From: JALZKA01 sp963701205
GTDB taxonomy: Bacteria; Actinomycetota; Thermoleophilia; Solirubrobacterales; 70-9
Assembly: GCA_963701205.1 (NCBI GenBank)
Contig: OY969575.1
Span: 1,860,001-1,924,000 of the forward strand
DNA length: 64,000 bases
Direction: 5' to 3'
Shown here: positions 16,015 through 24,751 of the stretch, piece by piece
Numbering within the stretch: the stretch's first letter is position 1
Layout: each line of letters opens with the position of its first letter
The notes under the pieces: generated by a model
Seen by the model: the letters and a program-made list of their open reading frames with translations, nothing else
Told to the model about the DNA's origin: nothing
Databases searched by the model: none
Program-made: the position numbers and the translations under genes

Positions 16015-16671
16015 TTGAAGGGGCGTAAGCGTGCCCTCGGGTTCATCAGTGGAGCCTTCATCTGCGCGTTGCTCGCCGCGTCGCTTGCGAACGGGGACGC
16101 ACCCCGCCCGGCGGCATTTGGAGAGTTGCGACCGGTCCTCGTCACAACCGACGAACTTGCTCGTGGCAGCGCCATCGCGAATTTGGCCATCCGTCGTCAC
16201 CTGACGGTGCGGCGGGTTCCGGCGACGTTCGCACCGCCTGATGCCCTCGCCAGCCCGGAACAGGGGGCGGGCCGCGAGCTCGCGCTGACGTTGCCGCCGG
16301 GTTCGTATCTGACAGCCTCGAATCTCGCCGTTCCCACGCGTCCGCAGACAGCGCAGGGGCGCGCGCCCCATGGAACCACGCCGGTTGAAATCGAGGTGAC
16401 CGGGGCCGGTGCGTTGCTGGCGCGGCAGGCGGACTCGCCGATCGTGGTCGATGTGGTGGTGGCGGGGGAGGCGGGGCCCGGGCCTGGGGCCGGCAGGACC
16501 TTCGTGGCCGCCCGCGCGGTTCGCCTGCTGGGCCTAAATGAGGCCTCGGGCGCGACCGGGCTGCCTGGCGGTCGCTTTGCGGCAACTCTGGCGCTGACGC
16601 GAGGCCAGGCGCTTGACCTGATTGCCGCCGACGGCGTGGCGCGCTCGATCCGGCTGCTGGTCGCCCGGTAG
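16015..16671 (+). CDS. CpaB/RcpC-like SAF-domain pilus assembly protein
   Basis: The 218-residue protein has a basic N-terminus, one membrane helix (about 8-25, FISGAFICALLAASLA) and a SAF domain at about 40-110 (VLVTTDELARGSAIANLAI, PGSYLTASNLAVP). The C-terminal beta-rich region ends AADGVARSIRLLVAR. CpaB proteins sit on the outer face of the Tad pilus machine. The start is TTG without a clear ribosome-binding site. The remaining Tad genes resume at 19.3 kb beyond two minus-strand genes. Confidence 0.7.
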   Translation: MKGRKRALGFISGAFICALLAASLANGDAPRPAAFGELRPVLVTTDELARGSAIANLAIRRHLTVRRVPATFAPPDALASPEQGAGRELALTLPPGSYLTASNLAVPTRPQTAQGRAPHGTTPVEIEVTGAGALLARQADSPIVVDVVVAGEAGPGPGAGRTFVAARAVRLLGLNEASGATGLPGGRFAATLALTRGQALDLIAADGVARSIRLLVAR

Positions 16672-16682
16672 GCGCCGCCAGT

Positions 16683-18260
16683 CTAGATCTCGAGCCGGGA
16701 ATCCTCGAGGTCAAGCTCGCGCTCGATTCGGCGCAGGACTTCGTCGTTGATCCGTCCCGATCCCCTCAGAGAATGGAGCGTTGCACGTTGCGCCTCAATC
16801 AGTTCGCGCAGCAGGCGTTGGTAGCTCTCCGAGCGGGCTTCATAGTGATCGGGGTCGGCGTCGTCGTCAAAGCGCGCTGAAAAGCGCCGCCGCCGGTACT
16901 CATACGAGCGGCGTACCCGTTCCGCGGTCTCGTCGCGAACCCAGTCGGCCGTCGCCAGTTCGTCGATCCGCTCGAGGGCGCTTTCGACGGCGAGCAACCG
17001 GGCGGTCGACTCCTCGTGTTCGAGTTCGGCGTCAGCGTCATCCACGTCAAGCCAGCGGATCAACAGGGGCAGGCTCAGGCCCTGGACCAGGAGAGTGCCG
17101 AGGATCACGGAGAAGGCCAGGTAGATGATTGAGTCGCGCTCTGGAAATGCGCCACCGGCGTCGATCGCCAGCGGCACGGCGAGCGCGGCGGCCAGCGAGA
17201 CCGCGCCGCGCATCCCCGTCCAGGCGACGAGCAGCGTGTGTTGCCAGGGCGGCGTGGATTCACGGTCTTGCCAGCCAAGGAGGCTTGGGCCATACGTGAG
17301 GGGAAAGACCCAGGCAATTCGGGTCGCGATGACGACTGCAGCGATCAGCGCGCCCTCGGCGATCAGCTGGGCGGCACCGTTCTGCTGGATCCCGTCGAGC
17401 ACGGTCGGCAGCTGGAGGCCAATCAGAACAAACAGGGCAGAGTTGATGAGGAAGGTCAGGATCTCCCACACGCCAAGGCCCTGAATGCGTGTGGTTGGGG
17501 TCGTGAGCTGCGACGTGAGCCGGCCCATGTAGATGCCGACGGTGACGGCCGCCAGAACGCCAGAGACCCCGATCTCCTCGGCGGGCAAGTAGGCGAAGTA
17601 CGCGGTAAAGAGCGCGATCGTGATCTCAACGGGCGGGTTGTCGAGGCGCTTGCGGACCGCTGCAACGACGACGCCAACAGCGATCCCCACGCCGATGCCG
17701 CCCAGCGTCGAGACGATGAACTCGCCGCCGGCGTCGACCAGGCTGAAGGTGCCGGTGGCTACCGCGGCGATCGCGAACTTGTAGGCCACAAGCGCGGTGC
17801 CGTCGTTGATCAGGCTCTCGCCTTCCACGATCGTCACGATCCGTCCTGGAACCCCAAGGCGACTGGCAATAGCGGTCGCGGCGATCGGATCGGTGGGCGA
17901 GACCACCGCGCCAAGCACGAACGCCGGCGCCCATGCGAAGCCAAGCACCACATGCGCGGCAGCCGCAACAGTCACCATCGTCGCCAAAACAAGACCCACG
18001 GCCAGCAACGAGATCGGTCGAACGTTGCGCCGTAGCTCGCGTAGGGGCGTAAAGAAAGCGGCCGCATAGAGGATCGGCGGCAGCAGGATCACAAGCACCA
18101 AGTCGGGCTCAAGCTCGACGGTCGGGATGCCCGGGGCCAGGCCAAGCGCGAGACCACCGACAACAAGCAGGATCGGGTAGGGAATCCGGGAGAGCTGGGC
18201 GACCACGAGCAGGGCGACCGTGGCCGCGAGGACAACGGTGAGCGCGAGTTCCAGGTCCAC
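16683..18260 (-). CDS. CPA1-family Na+/H+ antiporter
   Basis: The protein has about 525 residues and 12 or so hydrophobic helices over the first 410, with the CPA1 signatures LLPPILYAAAF, VSPTDPIAATAIASRLGVP and EGESLINDGTALVAYKF. A charged, helical cytoplasmic tail of about 110 residues is likely regulatory. The frame is open further upstream, but the GTG at 18260 starts exactly at the first helix (MDLELALTVVL) and lies 1 nt after the stop of the dehydrogenase gene. The two genes form an operon inserted between Tad genes. Confidence 0.92.
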   Translation of the reverse strand: MDLELALTVVLAATVALLVVAQLSRIPYPILLVVGGLALGLAPGIPTVELEPDLVLVILLPPILYAAAFFTPLRELRRNVRPISLLAVGLVLATMVTVAAAAHVVLGFAWAPAFVLGAVVSPTDPIAATAIASRLGVPGRIVTIVEGESLINDGTALVAYKFAIAAVATGTFSLVDAGGEFIVSTLGGIGVGIAVGVVVAAVRKRLDNPPVEITIALFTAYFAYLPAEEIGVSGVLAAVTVGIYMGRLTSQLTTPTTRIQGLGVWEILTFLINSALFVLIGLQLPTVLDGIQQNGAAQLIAEGALIAAVVIATRIAWVFPLTYGPSLLGWQDRESTPPWQHTLLVAWTGMRGAVSLAAALAVPLAIDAGGAFPERDSIIYLAFSVILGTLLVQGLSLPLLIRWLDVDDADAELEHEESTARLLAVESALERIDELATADWVRDETAERVRRSYEYRRRRFSARFDDDADPDHYEARSESYQRLLRELIEAQRATLHSLRGSGRINDEVLRRIERELDLEDSRLEI

Positions 18261-18261
18261 G

Positions 18262-19239
18262 CTAGGCCACCCGGTTTGGAGGCTCGTCGCCACGAAGCAC
18301 GGCAACGGCGTTGGTCGCCGCCAAGGCTGCCATGCCATCGCGCGCGGTGTGGGTTGCCGATCCGATGTGGGGAAGTAACACGCACCTTGGCGCGTGCAGC
18401 AAGGCGTGCGGTACCTCCGGCTCCTGTTCGTAGACATCCAGGCCGGCGGCCCCAATTCCGTTCGACGAAAGAGCATCGAGGAGGGCGTCTGTATCGACCA
18501 GGGAGCCACGCGCCGTGTTGACCAGCACCGAGTGCGACGGCATCAGGCCCAGCTCTCGGCGGGCGATGAGGTGGGTGGTGCTCGCGGCGGCAGGTGCGTG
18601 CAGGCTGACCACGTCGCAGCGCGCGAGCAGTTCGTCCAGCTCGGCTCGCACGACGCCCAGCCGCGCCTCGAGCTCGGGCTTGGCGCTTTGCGCGGCGTAG
18701 AAGATCTCGCCCGCGAGTGGCCGGACCAGCTCGGCATAGCGGCTTCCGATCCGGCCCAGGCCAACGATGCCAAAGCGCGCGCCTGAAAGTTCGAGGCCGA
18801 GCATCGCCCCGGGATCCCAGCTGGTCCAGCGGCCGTCGCGAAGAATCGCTTCCGCCTCACTCGTTCGGCGCGCGGCCGCGATTGTGAGCGCAAGCGCCAA
18901 CTCGGCCGTTGCGTTGGTGAGCACGTCGGGGGTGTTGGTCACCACGACATTTCGCGCTCGGCAGGCATCGACGTCGATGTTGTCGTAGCCAACAGCGAAG
19001 TTTGCAACGACCCGCAGGTTCGGCCCAGCGGCGTCGAGCGTGGCCGCATCAATCCTGACGGTGGGGTCGGCGATGATCGCGTCCGCGCCCTTGACCAGAG
19101 CGGAGAGGGCCTCGGCCGTGATCTGCAGGTCGCCTTGCCGCAGGCGAATGCCGGCAGCGCGCAGGACCTCCAAACCTGCCGCCGGAAGCCGACGGCAGAT
19201 CACGACAAGCTGGGCGTCGGCACCGCTCACCCGCGTCAA
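18262..19239 (-). CDS. D-2-hydroxyacid dehydrogenase (glyoxylate/hydroxypyruvate reductase-like)
   Basis: The 325-residue protein has a NAD-binding motif (FGIVGLGRIGSRYA), the catalytic Arg region (VLVNTARGSLVDTDALLDAL), a Glu in the DVYEQEPEVP stretch and the catalytic His in LLPHIGSAT. These are the D-isomer-specific family signatures. Which 2-oxo acid it reduces is not evident. The start region overlaps the 5' flank of cpaF on the opposite strand. Confidence 0.9.
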   Translation of the reverse strand: MTRVSGADAQLVVICRRLPAAGLEVLRAAGIRLRQGDLQITAEALSALVKGADAIIADPTVRIDAATLDAAGPNLRVVANFAVGYDNIDVDACRARNVVVTNTPDVLTNATAELALALTIAAARRTSEAEAILRDGRWTSWDPGAMLGLELSGARFGIVGLGRIGSRYAELVRPLAGEIFYAAQSAKPELEARLGVVRAELDELLARCDVVSLHAPAAASTTHLIARRELGLMPSHSVLVNTARGSLVDTDALLDALSSNGIGAAGLDVYEQEPEVPHALLHAPRCVLLPHIGSATHTARDGMAALAATNAVAVLRGDEPPNRVA

Positions 19240-19294
19240 GGTACTACCGGCACCAGCGGGGGGCGGGATCGGCCCGCGGACGCTTCTATCGGCA

Positions 19295-20434
19295 GTGGAT
19301 CAAACGGAGCGGCACACCAGCGCCTATGTCACCCAGCTGCGCGAGCGGTTGGCCGTCCAGCGTCGAGCTGATGCGGCATCGGGTGAACCGGCGCGCCCGA
19401 TCGAGGAGGCCGTTGCTGATCTGGTGGAACGCGAAGCGTGCGTCCTGTCGCGCGAGTTTCGGGCGCGGGTAGCGGAGCTTCTGCGCCGCGAGGCGGCGGG
19501 GTTGGGGCCGCTCGAGGACCTGCTCGCGGACCCCACGATCGAGGAGGTGATGGTGAACGGACCGGATGCCGTCTTCATCGAGCGCAAAGGCCGGATTGAG
19601 CGGAGCGCGGTCGCCTTTGGCAGCGTGGGTCAGGTGTGGGAGACGATCGAGCGCATCCTCGCACCGACCGGTCGCCGCGTTGACGAACTCTCGCCGATGA
19701 CGGACGCGCGCCTTGCGGACGGTTCACGGGTGAACGTGGTGGTCCCACCCCTCGCGGTTGACGGCCCGCTGCTTTCGATCCGTCGTTTCGCATCGCGTCG
19801 GCCGGAGCCGCGCGAACTGATCGCCTCTGGCTCGCTGGATGGGTCAGCGGCACAGATGCTCGAGGCCGCCGTTGCCGACCGGCGCACGATCCTGATCAGC
19901 GGCGGCACGGGCGCCGGCAAGACGACGCTCCTGAACGCGCTGTCGACCTGGATCGATCCCGCGGATCGGGTGGTCACGATTGAGGACGCGGCGGAGTTGC
20001 AGCTGAGGCTGCCCCACGTGTTGCGCCTGGAAACACGGCCCGAATCGATCGAGGGTCGAGGCCAGGTCACAATGCGCGATCTGCTGCGAAACGCGCTTCG
20101 CATGCGGCCGGACCGAATCATCATCGGCGAGGTTCGTGGCCCCGAGGCTCTGGATCTTCTGACTGCGCTCAACACAGGCCATGCTGGCGCGCTCTCAACC
20201 GTGCACGCCAACTCCCCGGATCAGGCGATCGCCAGGCTCGAGACCCTCGCGTTGATGGCCGGCCTGGATCTGCCGGCCGCGGCAATTCGAGATCAGCTCG
20301 TGCGCGGAATCGATTTGATCGTCCAGGTTCATCGCGCCTCGAATGGGCTTCGAAGCGTCACCGAGATCGCGAGACTGGCGCAGCCCGGACCACTGGAAGG
20401 TGAAACGGCAGTCATGAACCGGATTTGGCCGTGA
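19295..20434 (+). CDS. cpaF: Tad pilus secretion ATPase CpaF/TadA
   Basis: The 379-residue ATPase has an N-terminal helical domain, then the GspE/CpaF core. It shows DPTIEEVMVNGPD, Walker A SGGTGAGKTTLLNAL, the Asp box VVTIEDAAELQL, Walker B RIIIGEVRGPEAL and the His box LNTGHAGALSTVHANSP. The frame is open further upstream only as a shadow of the opposite-strand dehydrogenase, so the GTG at 19295 is the likely start. It powers assembly of Flp/Tad pili, and the stop overlaps tadB. Confidence 0.92.
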   Translation: MDQTERHTSAYVTQLRERLAVQRRADAASGEPARPIEEAVADLVEREACVLSREFRARVAELLRREAAGLGPLEDLLADPTIEEVMVNGPDAVFIERKGRIERSAVAFGSVGQVWETIERILAPTGRRVDELSPMTDARLADGSRVNVVVPPLAVDGPLLSIRRFASRRPEPRELIASGSLDGSAAQMLEAAVADRRTILISGGTGAGKTTLLNALSTWIDPADRVVTIEDAAELQLRLPHVLRLETRPESIEGRGQVTMRDLLRNALRMRPDRIIIGEVRGPEALDLLTALNTGHAGALSTVHANSPDQAIARLETLALMAGLDLPAAAIRDQLVRGIDLIVQVHRASNGLRSVTEIARLAQPGPLEGETAVMNRIWP

Positions 20435-21273
20435 CCCTGGCGACGCTTGCTGCGGGTCTGGCTGGGGGCCTGGGGGTATTGGCCCTGGCCGAGATTGCGG
20501 ATCTGGCCCCGGCTGCTCTGCACAAACTGCAGGGCGTCGTCGAGCCGCTGCGGAAGGTTGGCAGCGAGGGCTACGCACCAAATACAAGCGAGCTGCGGCG
20601 GCTGGGCTTGTTGCTGGGCGCGGTCCTGATGTTTGGAGGCACCTGGTTCGCCGGACCCGCTCCCGCGGCCCCGCTGGCTGCAGCGGGACCGGCAGCCGCC
20701 AGCTGGGCCGTTGCTTCGCGGGCACGGCGCTACCGTCGCGCGGTTGAGTCCGCTTTGCCCAGGATCGCGGTCGCCACCGCCGACGCACTGGCGGCCGGAC
20801 GATCCGTTCGGGCCGCGCTGACGGGGGCCCGTGAATCCCTGGAGGGGCCCGCTGCGGTCGAGATCGGTCGCGTTGCCGCCGACCTCGACTTGGGGCGCCC
20901 GCTTGGGGTTGCCCTGGCTGAATTTCAGGATCGAATCGGCTCGCCCCAGGTTGCGTCGTTTTGCGACGCACTTGTCTCCCAGCGGATCGCGGGCGGCGAT
21001 TTGGTTTTGCTGCTTCGTCGCTACGGCCACGCCACTGCCGAGCGCCAGCGGGTTGAGGCTGACGCCCATTCGGCTACGGCCCAAGCCCGCTTTACCGGGG
21101 CACTCGTCGCGGCGATGCCGATCGGGACAGCCCTTCTGGCGGAGCTCATCGCCCCGGGCTTTATTGCCGGCCTGCTGCAGAACCCTGCCGCGGCGAGCTT
21201 GCTTGGCGCGGCCGCCCTGTTCCAGGCCGCGGGGTTCGTCGCGATTCGCCGGATCGGGGCCCTGGCGGGATGA
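20431..21273 (+). CDS. tadB: Tad pilus platform protein TadB (type II secretion F domain)
   Basis: The 280-residue membrane protein has hydrophobic segments near 1-20, 60-95 and 215-275. The central cytoplasmic helical T2SSF domain includes RYRRAVESALPRIAVATADALAAG and GGDLVLLLRRYGHATAERQRVEADAHSATAQARFT (two stretches). The start GTG overlaps the cpaF stop (GTGA) and the end overlaps tadC (ATGA). It forms the inner-membrane platform with TadC. Confidence 0.88.
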   Translation: MTLATLAAGLAGGLGVLALAEIADLAPAALHKLQGVVEPLRKVGSEGYAPNTSELRRLGLLLGAVLMFGGTWFAGPAPAAPLAAAGPAAASWAVASRARRYRRAVESALPRIAVATADALAAGRSVRAALTGARESLEGPAAVEIGRVAADLDLGRPLGVALAEFQDRIGSPQVASFCDALVSQRIAGGDLVLLLRRYGHATAERQRVEADAHSATAQARFTGALVAAMPIGTALLAELIAPGFIAGLLQNPAAASLLGAAALFQAAGFVAIRRIGALAG

Positions 21274-22103
21274 GCGCTGCGGCCGTCGCGGCAATCGGCG
21301 GTGCGTTGCTGTTTGCCGCGGCCTGGGAATTGATGGGGAGCGAGTTCTCGCCGCTGGTTCGCCGGCGGGCGAGTATTGGCCTGCGGCAGGTGGTGGCCCG
21401 TGCGGGGAGCAGGCGATGGGGGTGGTTGGAGCCGACCGCCCGCCTGGAGCGGGCGGGTTGGGCGGAGCGGGTCAGTCCCCACGCCTTCCTGATGGCCAAG
21501 GTCGCCGCCGCCACCACCGGCGCGCTGGCCCTTCCGCTTGTGCTGCCGGCTGCTCCCGCCCGGCTGGTACCGGTCCTGATCCCCGGTCTCATCGTCGCCG
21601 GGTTCGCAGCGCCCGATGCCTTGGCTGAGCGAGCGGCGCGCCGCCGCCAGGCTCAGATCAACCGGGCGCTCCCCGACGTGCTCGACTTGCTGGCCGTCGG
21701 AGCCGCCGCCGGCCGACACCCGGCAGCTTTGCTGGCTGAAGTCGCGGGCCGTGGCTTCGGTCCACTCGCCACGGAACTGGGGTTCGCGTGCGCGGAAATT
21801 GAGGCGGGGGTACCCCAGACTCGCGCGCTGGCGCGCTTGCGGGAGCGAACTGGCGCGATCGCGCTCGGAGGGCTCGCAGCAGCGCTTGAGCGGTCGCGGC
21901 GGTTTGGCGCCCCGCTTGCCGATCAGCTTCAGGCGCAGGCGTCGGCGCTTCGCCGCGATGAACGTCGTCTGATCACCGAGCGTGCTGCCCGGGCCGCCCC
22001 GAAGATCCAGCTAGTGGTGGCGTTGGTGCTGGTGCCGTCGGCGCTACTGGCCGTGGCCGCCGCGATCGTCGCCCATGCCGACTCGCTGTTGAGCCCGCTG
22101 TAG
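21270..22103 (+). CDS. tadC: Tad pilus platform protein TadC (type II secretion F domain)
   Basis: The 277-residue protein is similar in build to TadB. It has two N-terminal helices (through about 120), the T2SSF cytoplasmic domain (RRRQAQINRALPDVLDLLAVGAAAG, then ERSRRFGAPLADQLQAQASALR) and C-terminal helices around LVVALVLVPSALLAVAAAIV. It is the last gene of the run. No Flp pilin, TadE/F or TadV prepilin peptidase is visible, so those must be elsewhere. Confidence 0.88.
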   Translation: MSAAAVAAIGGALLFAAAWELMGSEFSPLVRRRASIGLRQVVARAGSRRWGWLEPTARLERAGWAERVSPHAFLMAKVAAATTGALALPLVLPAAPARLVPVLIPGLIVAGFAAPDALAERAARRRQAQINRALPDVLDLLAVGAAAGRHPAALLAEVAGRGFGPLATELGFACAEIEAGVPQTRALARLRERTGAIALGGLAAALERSRRFGAPLADQLQAQASALRRDERRLITERAARAAPKIQLVVALVLVPSALLAVAAAIVAHADSLLSPL

Positions 22104-22112
22104 CCGGGGCCG

Positions 22113-22988
22113 CTACTCGGTCGCTTCGGACAGCAGGCGCCTGGCGACAACGGCGGAATCCCCACAGAATCGATCCAGTTCGTCGGCCGTCTTCAGGTGT
22201 CCCTTGCGGTTGACGACAAGCGTGCCGCTGGACAGCTCAAATGCCACCTTCTCGTGCGCCTCTTCGCCGAGCCAGACGATGAAAGTGGGGGTGAAGACCT
22301 GCCGGGCGCGGTTCATGTCGTCGTCCTTGCCGATGAAGATCTCAAACTTCTTATCCGCCGCCAGGCTCTCCAGCTCGACCCGCTGGCGTTTGCGAAAGAC
22401 GTCTTCGGCCGAGTCCATGAAGCGAAAGCCCACCCGCCGCTGCAGTGCGAGATCGCTGATGTAGGGCGCCGTTTCGGGCAGTTGCGAAACAGCGACCGTG
22501 AAGTGGTAGTAGGTGGTCTGCGTGTTTCCGTTCGAGTCCTGCGATGAATCCTCGTAGGTGTAGAGCGCCAACGAGCCCACCAGGCCACCGGGCAGCGTCC
22601 CGTTGAACAGTTCCTCGGTGTAGCGGCTGTCGCCCTTGGCAAGAAGTGCCGTAACCGGCGGCAGGGTCGCCCGTCCCGCCACCCGGGTGAGGCTTCGGGT
22701 GGTGGCGTAGGCGTCAAAGAAGTCGTTGGCCGCCCGCCTTGAGGCGACGGCCCAAATGATCACGATCGCGACGAGGAGGATCGCTCCGCCCGCGGCAGCG
22801 CCAATTCCGAATCCGACCTGCGCGCCGACGGCGATCAGCGCCCCAATCGCGAAAGTTCCCGTCAGGCCCAGGACCCATGGGCTTGTGAGCAGAGCCCTGA
22901 AGTGCTTGCCGCGGTTGTCGTTGGCGTCGCCCACGGCGTCGCCGCTTGCCTGTTCCGAGTCCAAATCCCCCTGCTCCGCGTCTCCCAT
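22113..22988 (-). CDS. membrane protein of unknown function
   Basis: The protein has about 291 residues. An acidic N-terminus precedes two adjacent membrane helices at about 40-95 (ALLTSPWVLGLTGTFAIGAL, FGIGAAAGGAILLVAIVIIW). A soluble beta-rich domain follows, with YTYEDSSQDSNGNTQTTYYHF and FVVNRK-type strands. The layout resembles DUF3137-like proteins, but I cannot assign it firmly. The frame is open upstream, but ATG at 22988 is the natural start; codons above it read as low-quality sequence. It is convergent with tadC and divergent from the mraZ promoter. Confidence 0.7.
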   Translation of the reverse strand: MGDAEQGDLDSEQASGDAVGDANDNRGKHFRALLTSPWVLGLTGTFAIGALIAVGAQVGFGIGAAAGGAILLVAIVIIWAVASRRAANDFFDAYATTRSLTRVAGRATLPPVTALLAKGDSRYTEELFNGTLPGGLVGSLALYTYEDSSQDSNGNTQTTYYHFTVAVSQLPETAPYISDLALQRRVGFRFMDSAEDVFRKRQRVELESLAADKKFEIFIGKDDDMNRARQVFTPTFIVWLGEEAHEKVAFELSSGTLVVNRKGHLKTADELDRFCGDSAVVARRLLSEATE

Positions 22989-23168
22989 TACGAGCGCCAG
23001 CCTACATCGAAATGCAACCCGGCTTGCAGTTCGATGGCCCCCGCGTGCGTTGCGATCAGCGTTGCTGAAGCGCTGTTTACCGCTTGGTAGAGCAGAAAAC
23101 GCGGAATCGAAGGGTGCCGAGGCAAGTCGGTCGGACGGATCTTCCCGCGATGAATTGCAGGGGATGTG

Positions 23169-23197
23169 TTGCGTCGTGGGGCAAAGTGGGGTACTGT
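23169..23197 (+). promoter_or_regulatory. candidate promoter of the mraZ operon
   Basis: A -35-like TTGCGT (23169-23174) and a -10-like TACTGT (23192-23197, TANNNT) are separated by exactly 17 bp. The -10 lies inside the GTGGN repeats, so an operator-bound protein would block initiation. Of the 327-base gap 22989-23315, only this promoter, the operator and the leader structures are recognisable. Confidence 0.5.
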
Positions 23198-23200
23198 GGC
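23176..23200 (+). promoter_or_regulatory. MraZ operator: three GTGGN direct repeats
   Basis: GTGGG, GTGGG and GTGGC occur at 23176, 23186 and 23196, each 5 bp long with 5-bp spacers, giving a strict 10-bp period. This matches the repeat type described for MraZ, an AbrB-like protein that represses its own operon by contacting the same face of the helix. mraZ begins 116 bp downstream. Confidence 0.75.
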
Positions 23201-23216
23201 GCTCAAGTTGACCTGA

Positions 23217-23277
23217 GGGCCGGGGTGGCGAGGTTCCTCCCACCTCTTCACTCCGGCCCGAAGTCTTCTCCCACTTC
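23217..23277 (+). ncRNA. structured 5' leader of mraZ (mraW-RNA-like candidate)
   Basis: The first hairpin has a 17-position stem (23217-23233 with 23243-23259), with one mismatch and two G-U pairs, and the pyrimidine loop TTCCTCCCA. A weaker second hairpin pairs GAAGT (23260-23264) with ACTTC (23273-23277). The motif CTCCCAC followed by a TCTTC-like tract occurs first at the loop and again in the second hairpin loop. A repeated pyrimidine motif in and after a hairpin recalls the actinobacterial mraW RNA motif, also found ahead of cell-wall operons. Identity is not established. Confidence 0.5.
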
Positions 23278-23315
23278 TTCGTCCTTCACACACCGCTCCC
23301 TTTCAAGGACAGACA

Positions 23316-23759
23316 ATGATCGGCCAACACGAGCACAGCCTCGACGCAAAAGACCGGCTGACGATTCCGTCAAAGCTCCGGCATGAGCTTGCGGAGGGCG
23401 CGGTCGTTTTGGCGGGCCTCGATCCATGCCTTGAGATCTGGCCGCGCGAAGGATTCAAGACGTTCACCGCCCAGATCCTTGGCGGCCTCAACCCGCTCAG
23501 CTCAAAGGCGCGGTTGATGAACCGGCGCTTTCACTCGCATGCCGAGGAGGAGTCGCTGGACTCCGCCGGCCGCGTCCGCTTGGCCAAACACCTGATCACC
23601 CACGCCGATCTCGAGGGGCAGTGCGTCGTGGTCGGCGTTCTCGACCACCTCGAAGTCTGGAGCCCGGAACGCTGGGCCGAGCATTCGGCTGAGATGGACG
23701 CCCAGGCGTTCGACGTTGCCGAGGAATTTGCCGCCGGCGAGAAACCGTCCAACCAGTAG
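23316..23759 (+). CDS. mraZ: transcriptional regulator MraZ
   Basis: The 147-residue protein has two SpoVT/AbrB-like MraZ repeats, each with the DxxxR motif: DAKDRLTIP near residue 10 and DSAGRVRL near residue 82. It is the first gene of the dcw cluster and probably represses it through the GTGGN repeats upstream. ATG start with AAGGA 6 nt before. The stop is immediately followed by the rsmH ATG. Confidence 0.96.
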   Translation: MIGQHEHSLDAKDRLTIPSKLRHELAEGAVVLAGLDPCLEIWPREGFKTFTAQILGGLNPLSSKARLMNRRFHSHAEEESLDSAGRVRLAKHLITHADLEGQCVVVGVLDHLEVWSPERWAEHSAEMDAQAFDVAEEFAAGEKPSNQ

Positions 23760-24746
23760 ATGGCAACACTCAGCTACATGCCTACCGAACACGTCCCAGT
23801 CCTGGCCCAAGAGCTGATCGCACTGGCCGATCCGCAGCCGGGCGACCTTGCCATCGACCTCACGTTCGGCGGTGGAGGCCACGCTCGTCAGGTTGCGGCG
23901 CGGCTGGGTCCGACCGGGACGCTCATCTGCGTTGACCGCGACCCGAGCGCAAGCGAGCGCTACGCCGAACTCACGGACGACCTCGGCTGCCAGTCGCGCT
24001 TCATACGCTCCGATTTTGCCGTCGCGCTGGAGGCGCTGGCGGCCGAGGGAGTGAAAGCCGACCTGATCTATATGGACCTCGGTGTTTCGTCGATGCAAAT
24101 CGACGCTTGGGAGCGCGGCTTCTCGTACTCCTACGACGCGCCGCTGGATATGCGGATGGATCCAGATTCCCCGTTGACCGCTCGCGAATTGGTCAACGAG
24201 TGGCCCGAGCAGAGGATCGCCCAGATTCTGCGCGAGTATGGGGAGGAGCGCCACTCGCGTTCGATCGCTCGCGAAATCGAGGCCCGACGCCCGTTCGAAA
24301 CGACCGCCGAATTGGTCGAGGCGATTCGCGATGCGGTTCCGCCCGCCTATCGCTTCGGGCGCGGACATCCGGCCAAGAAGAGCTTTCAGGCGCTTCGTAT
24401 CGCAGTCAACTCTGAGCTGGAATCGCTTGACCGTGCCCTGCCGCTGGCCTGGAACCTGTTGAGGACTGGCGGCCGGCTGGCCGCGATCTCGTTTCACTCG
24501 CTCGAGGACCGCCGCGTCAAGCGTTTCCTCGCGGATCGCGCCCAGGGCTGCATCTGCCCGCCCGAGCTTCCCGAGTGCCGGTGTGGCCACGATCCCGAAG
24601 CCGAGCTGATCAGCCGCCGAGCCGTCGCGCCGACGGACGCCGAAAAGGAGCGCAATCCACGCTCGCGATCGGCTCATTTGCGCGCGGCTCTCAAGCTGGG
24701 CGCTGACGCCTCCGCGCAGGAAGGATGGGGCCCGGCCCGAACCTGA
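23760..24746 (+). CDS. rsmH: 16S rRNA (cytosine1402-N4)-methyltransferase RsmH (MraW)
   Basis: The 328-residue SAM-dependent methyltransferase shows EHVPVLAQELIAL, the glycine-rich SAM loop DLTFGGGGHARQV, YMDLGVSSMQID, and the C-terminal ISFHSLEDRRVKRFL motif. It N4-methylates C1402 of 16S rRNA in the decoding centre. ATG at 23760 directly follows the mraZ stop; ATG at 23778 is an alternative beginning nearer the conserved region. Confidence 0.96.
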   Translation: MATLSYMPTEHVPVLAQELIALADPQPGDLAIDLTFGGGGHARQVAARLGPTGTLICVDRDPSASERYAELTDDLGCQSRFIRSDFAVALEALAAEGVKADLIYMDLGVSSMQIDAWERGFSYSYDAPLDMRMDPDSPLTARELVNEWPEQRIAQILREYGEERHSRSIAREIEARRPFETTAELVEAIRDAVPPAYRFGRGHPAKKSFQALRIAVNSELESLDRALPLAWNLLRTGGRLAAISFHSLEDRRVKRFLADRAQGCICPPELPECRCGHDPEAELISRRAVAPTDAEKERNPRSRSAHLRAALKLGADASAQEGWGPART

Positions 24747-24751
24747 GTCCG

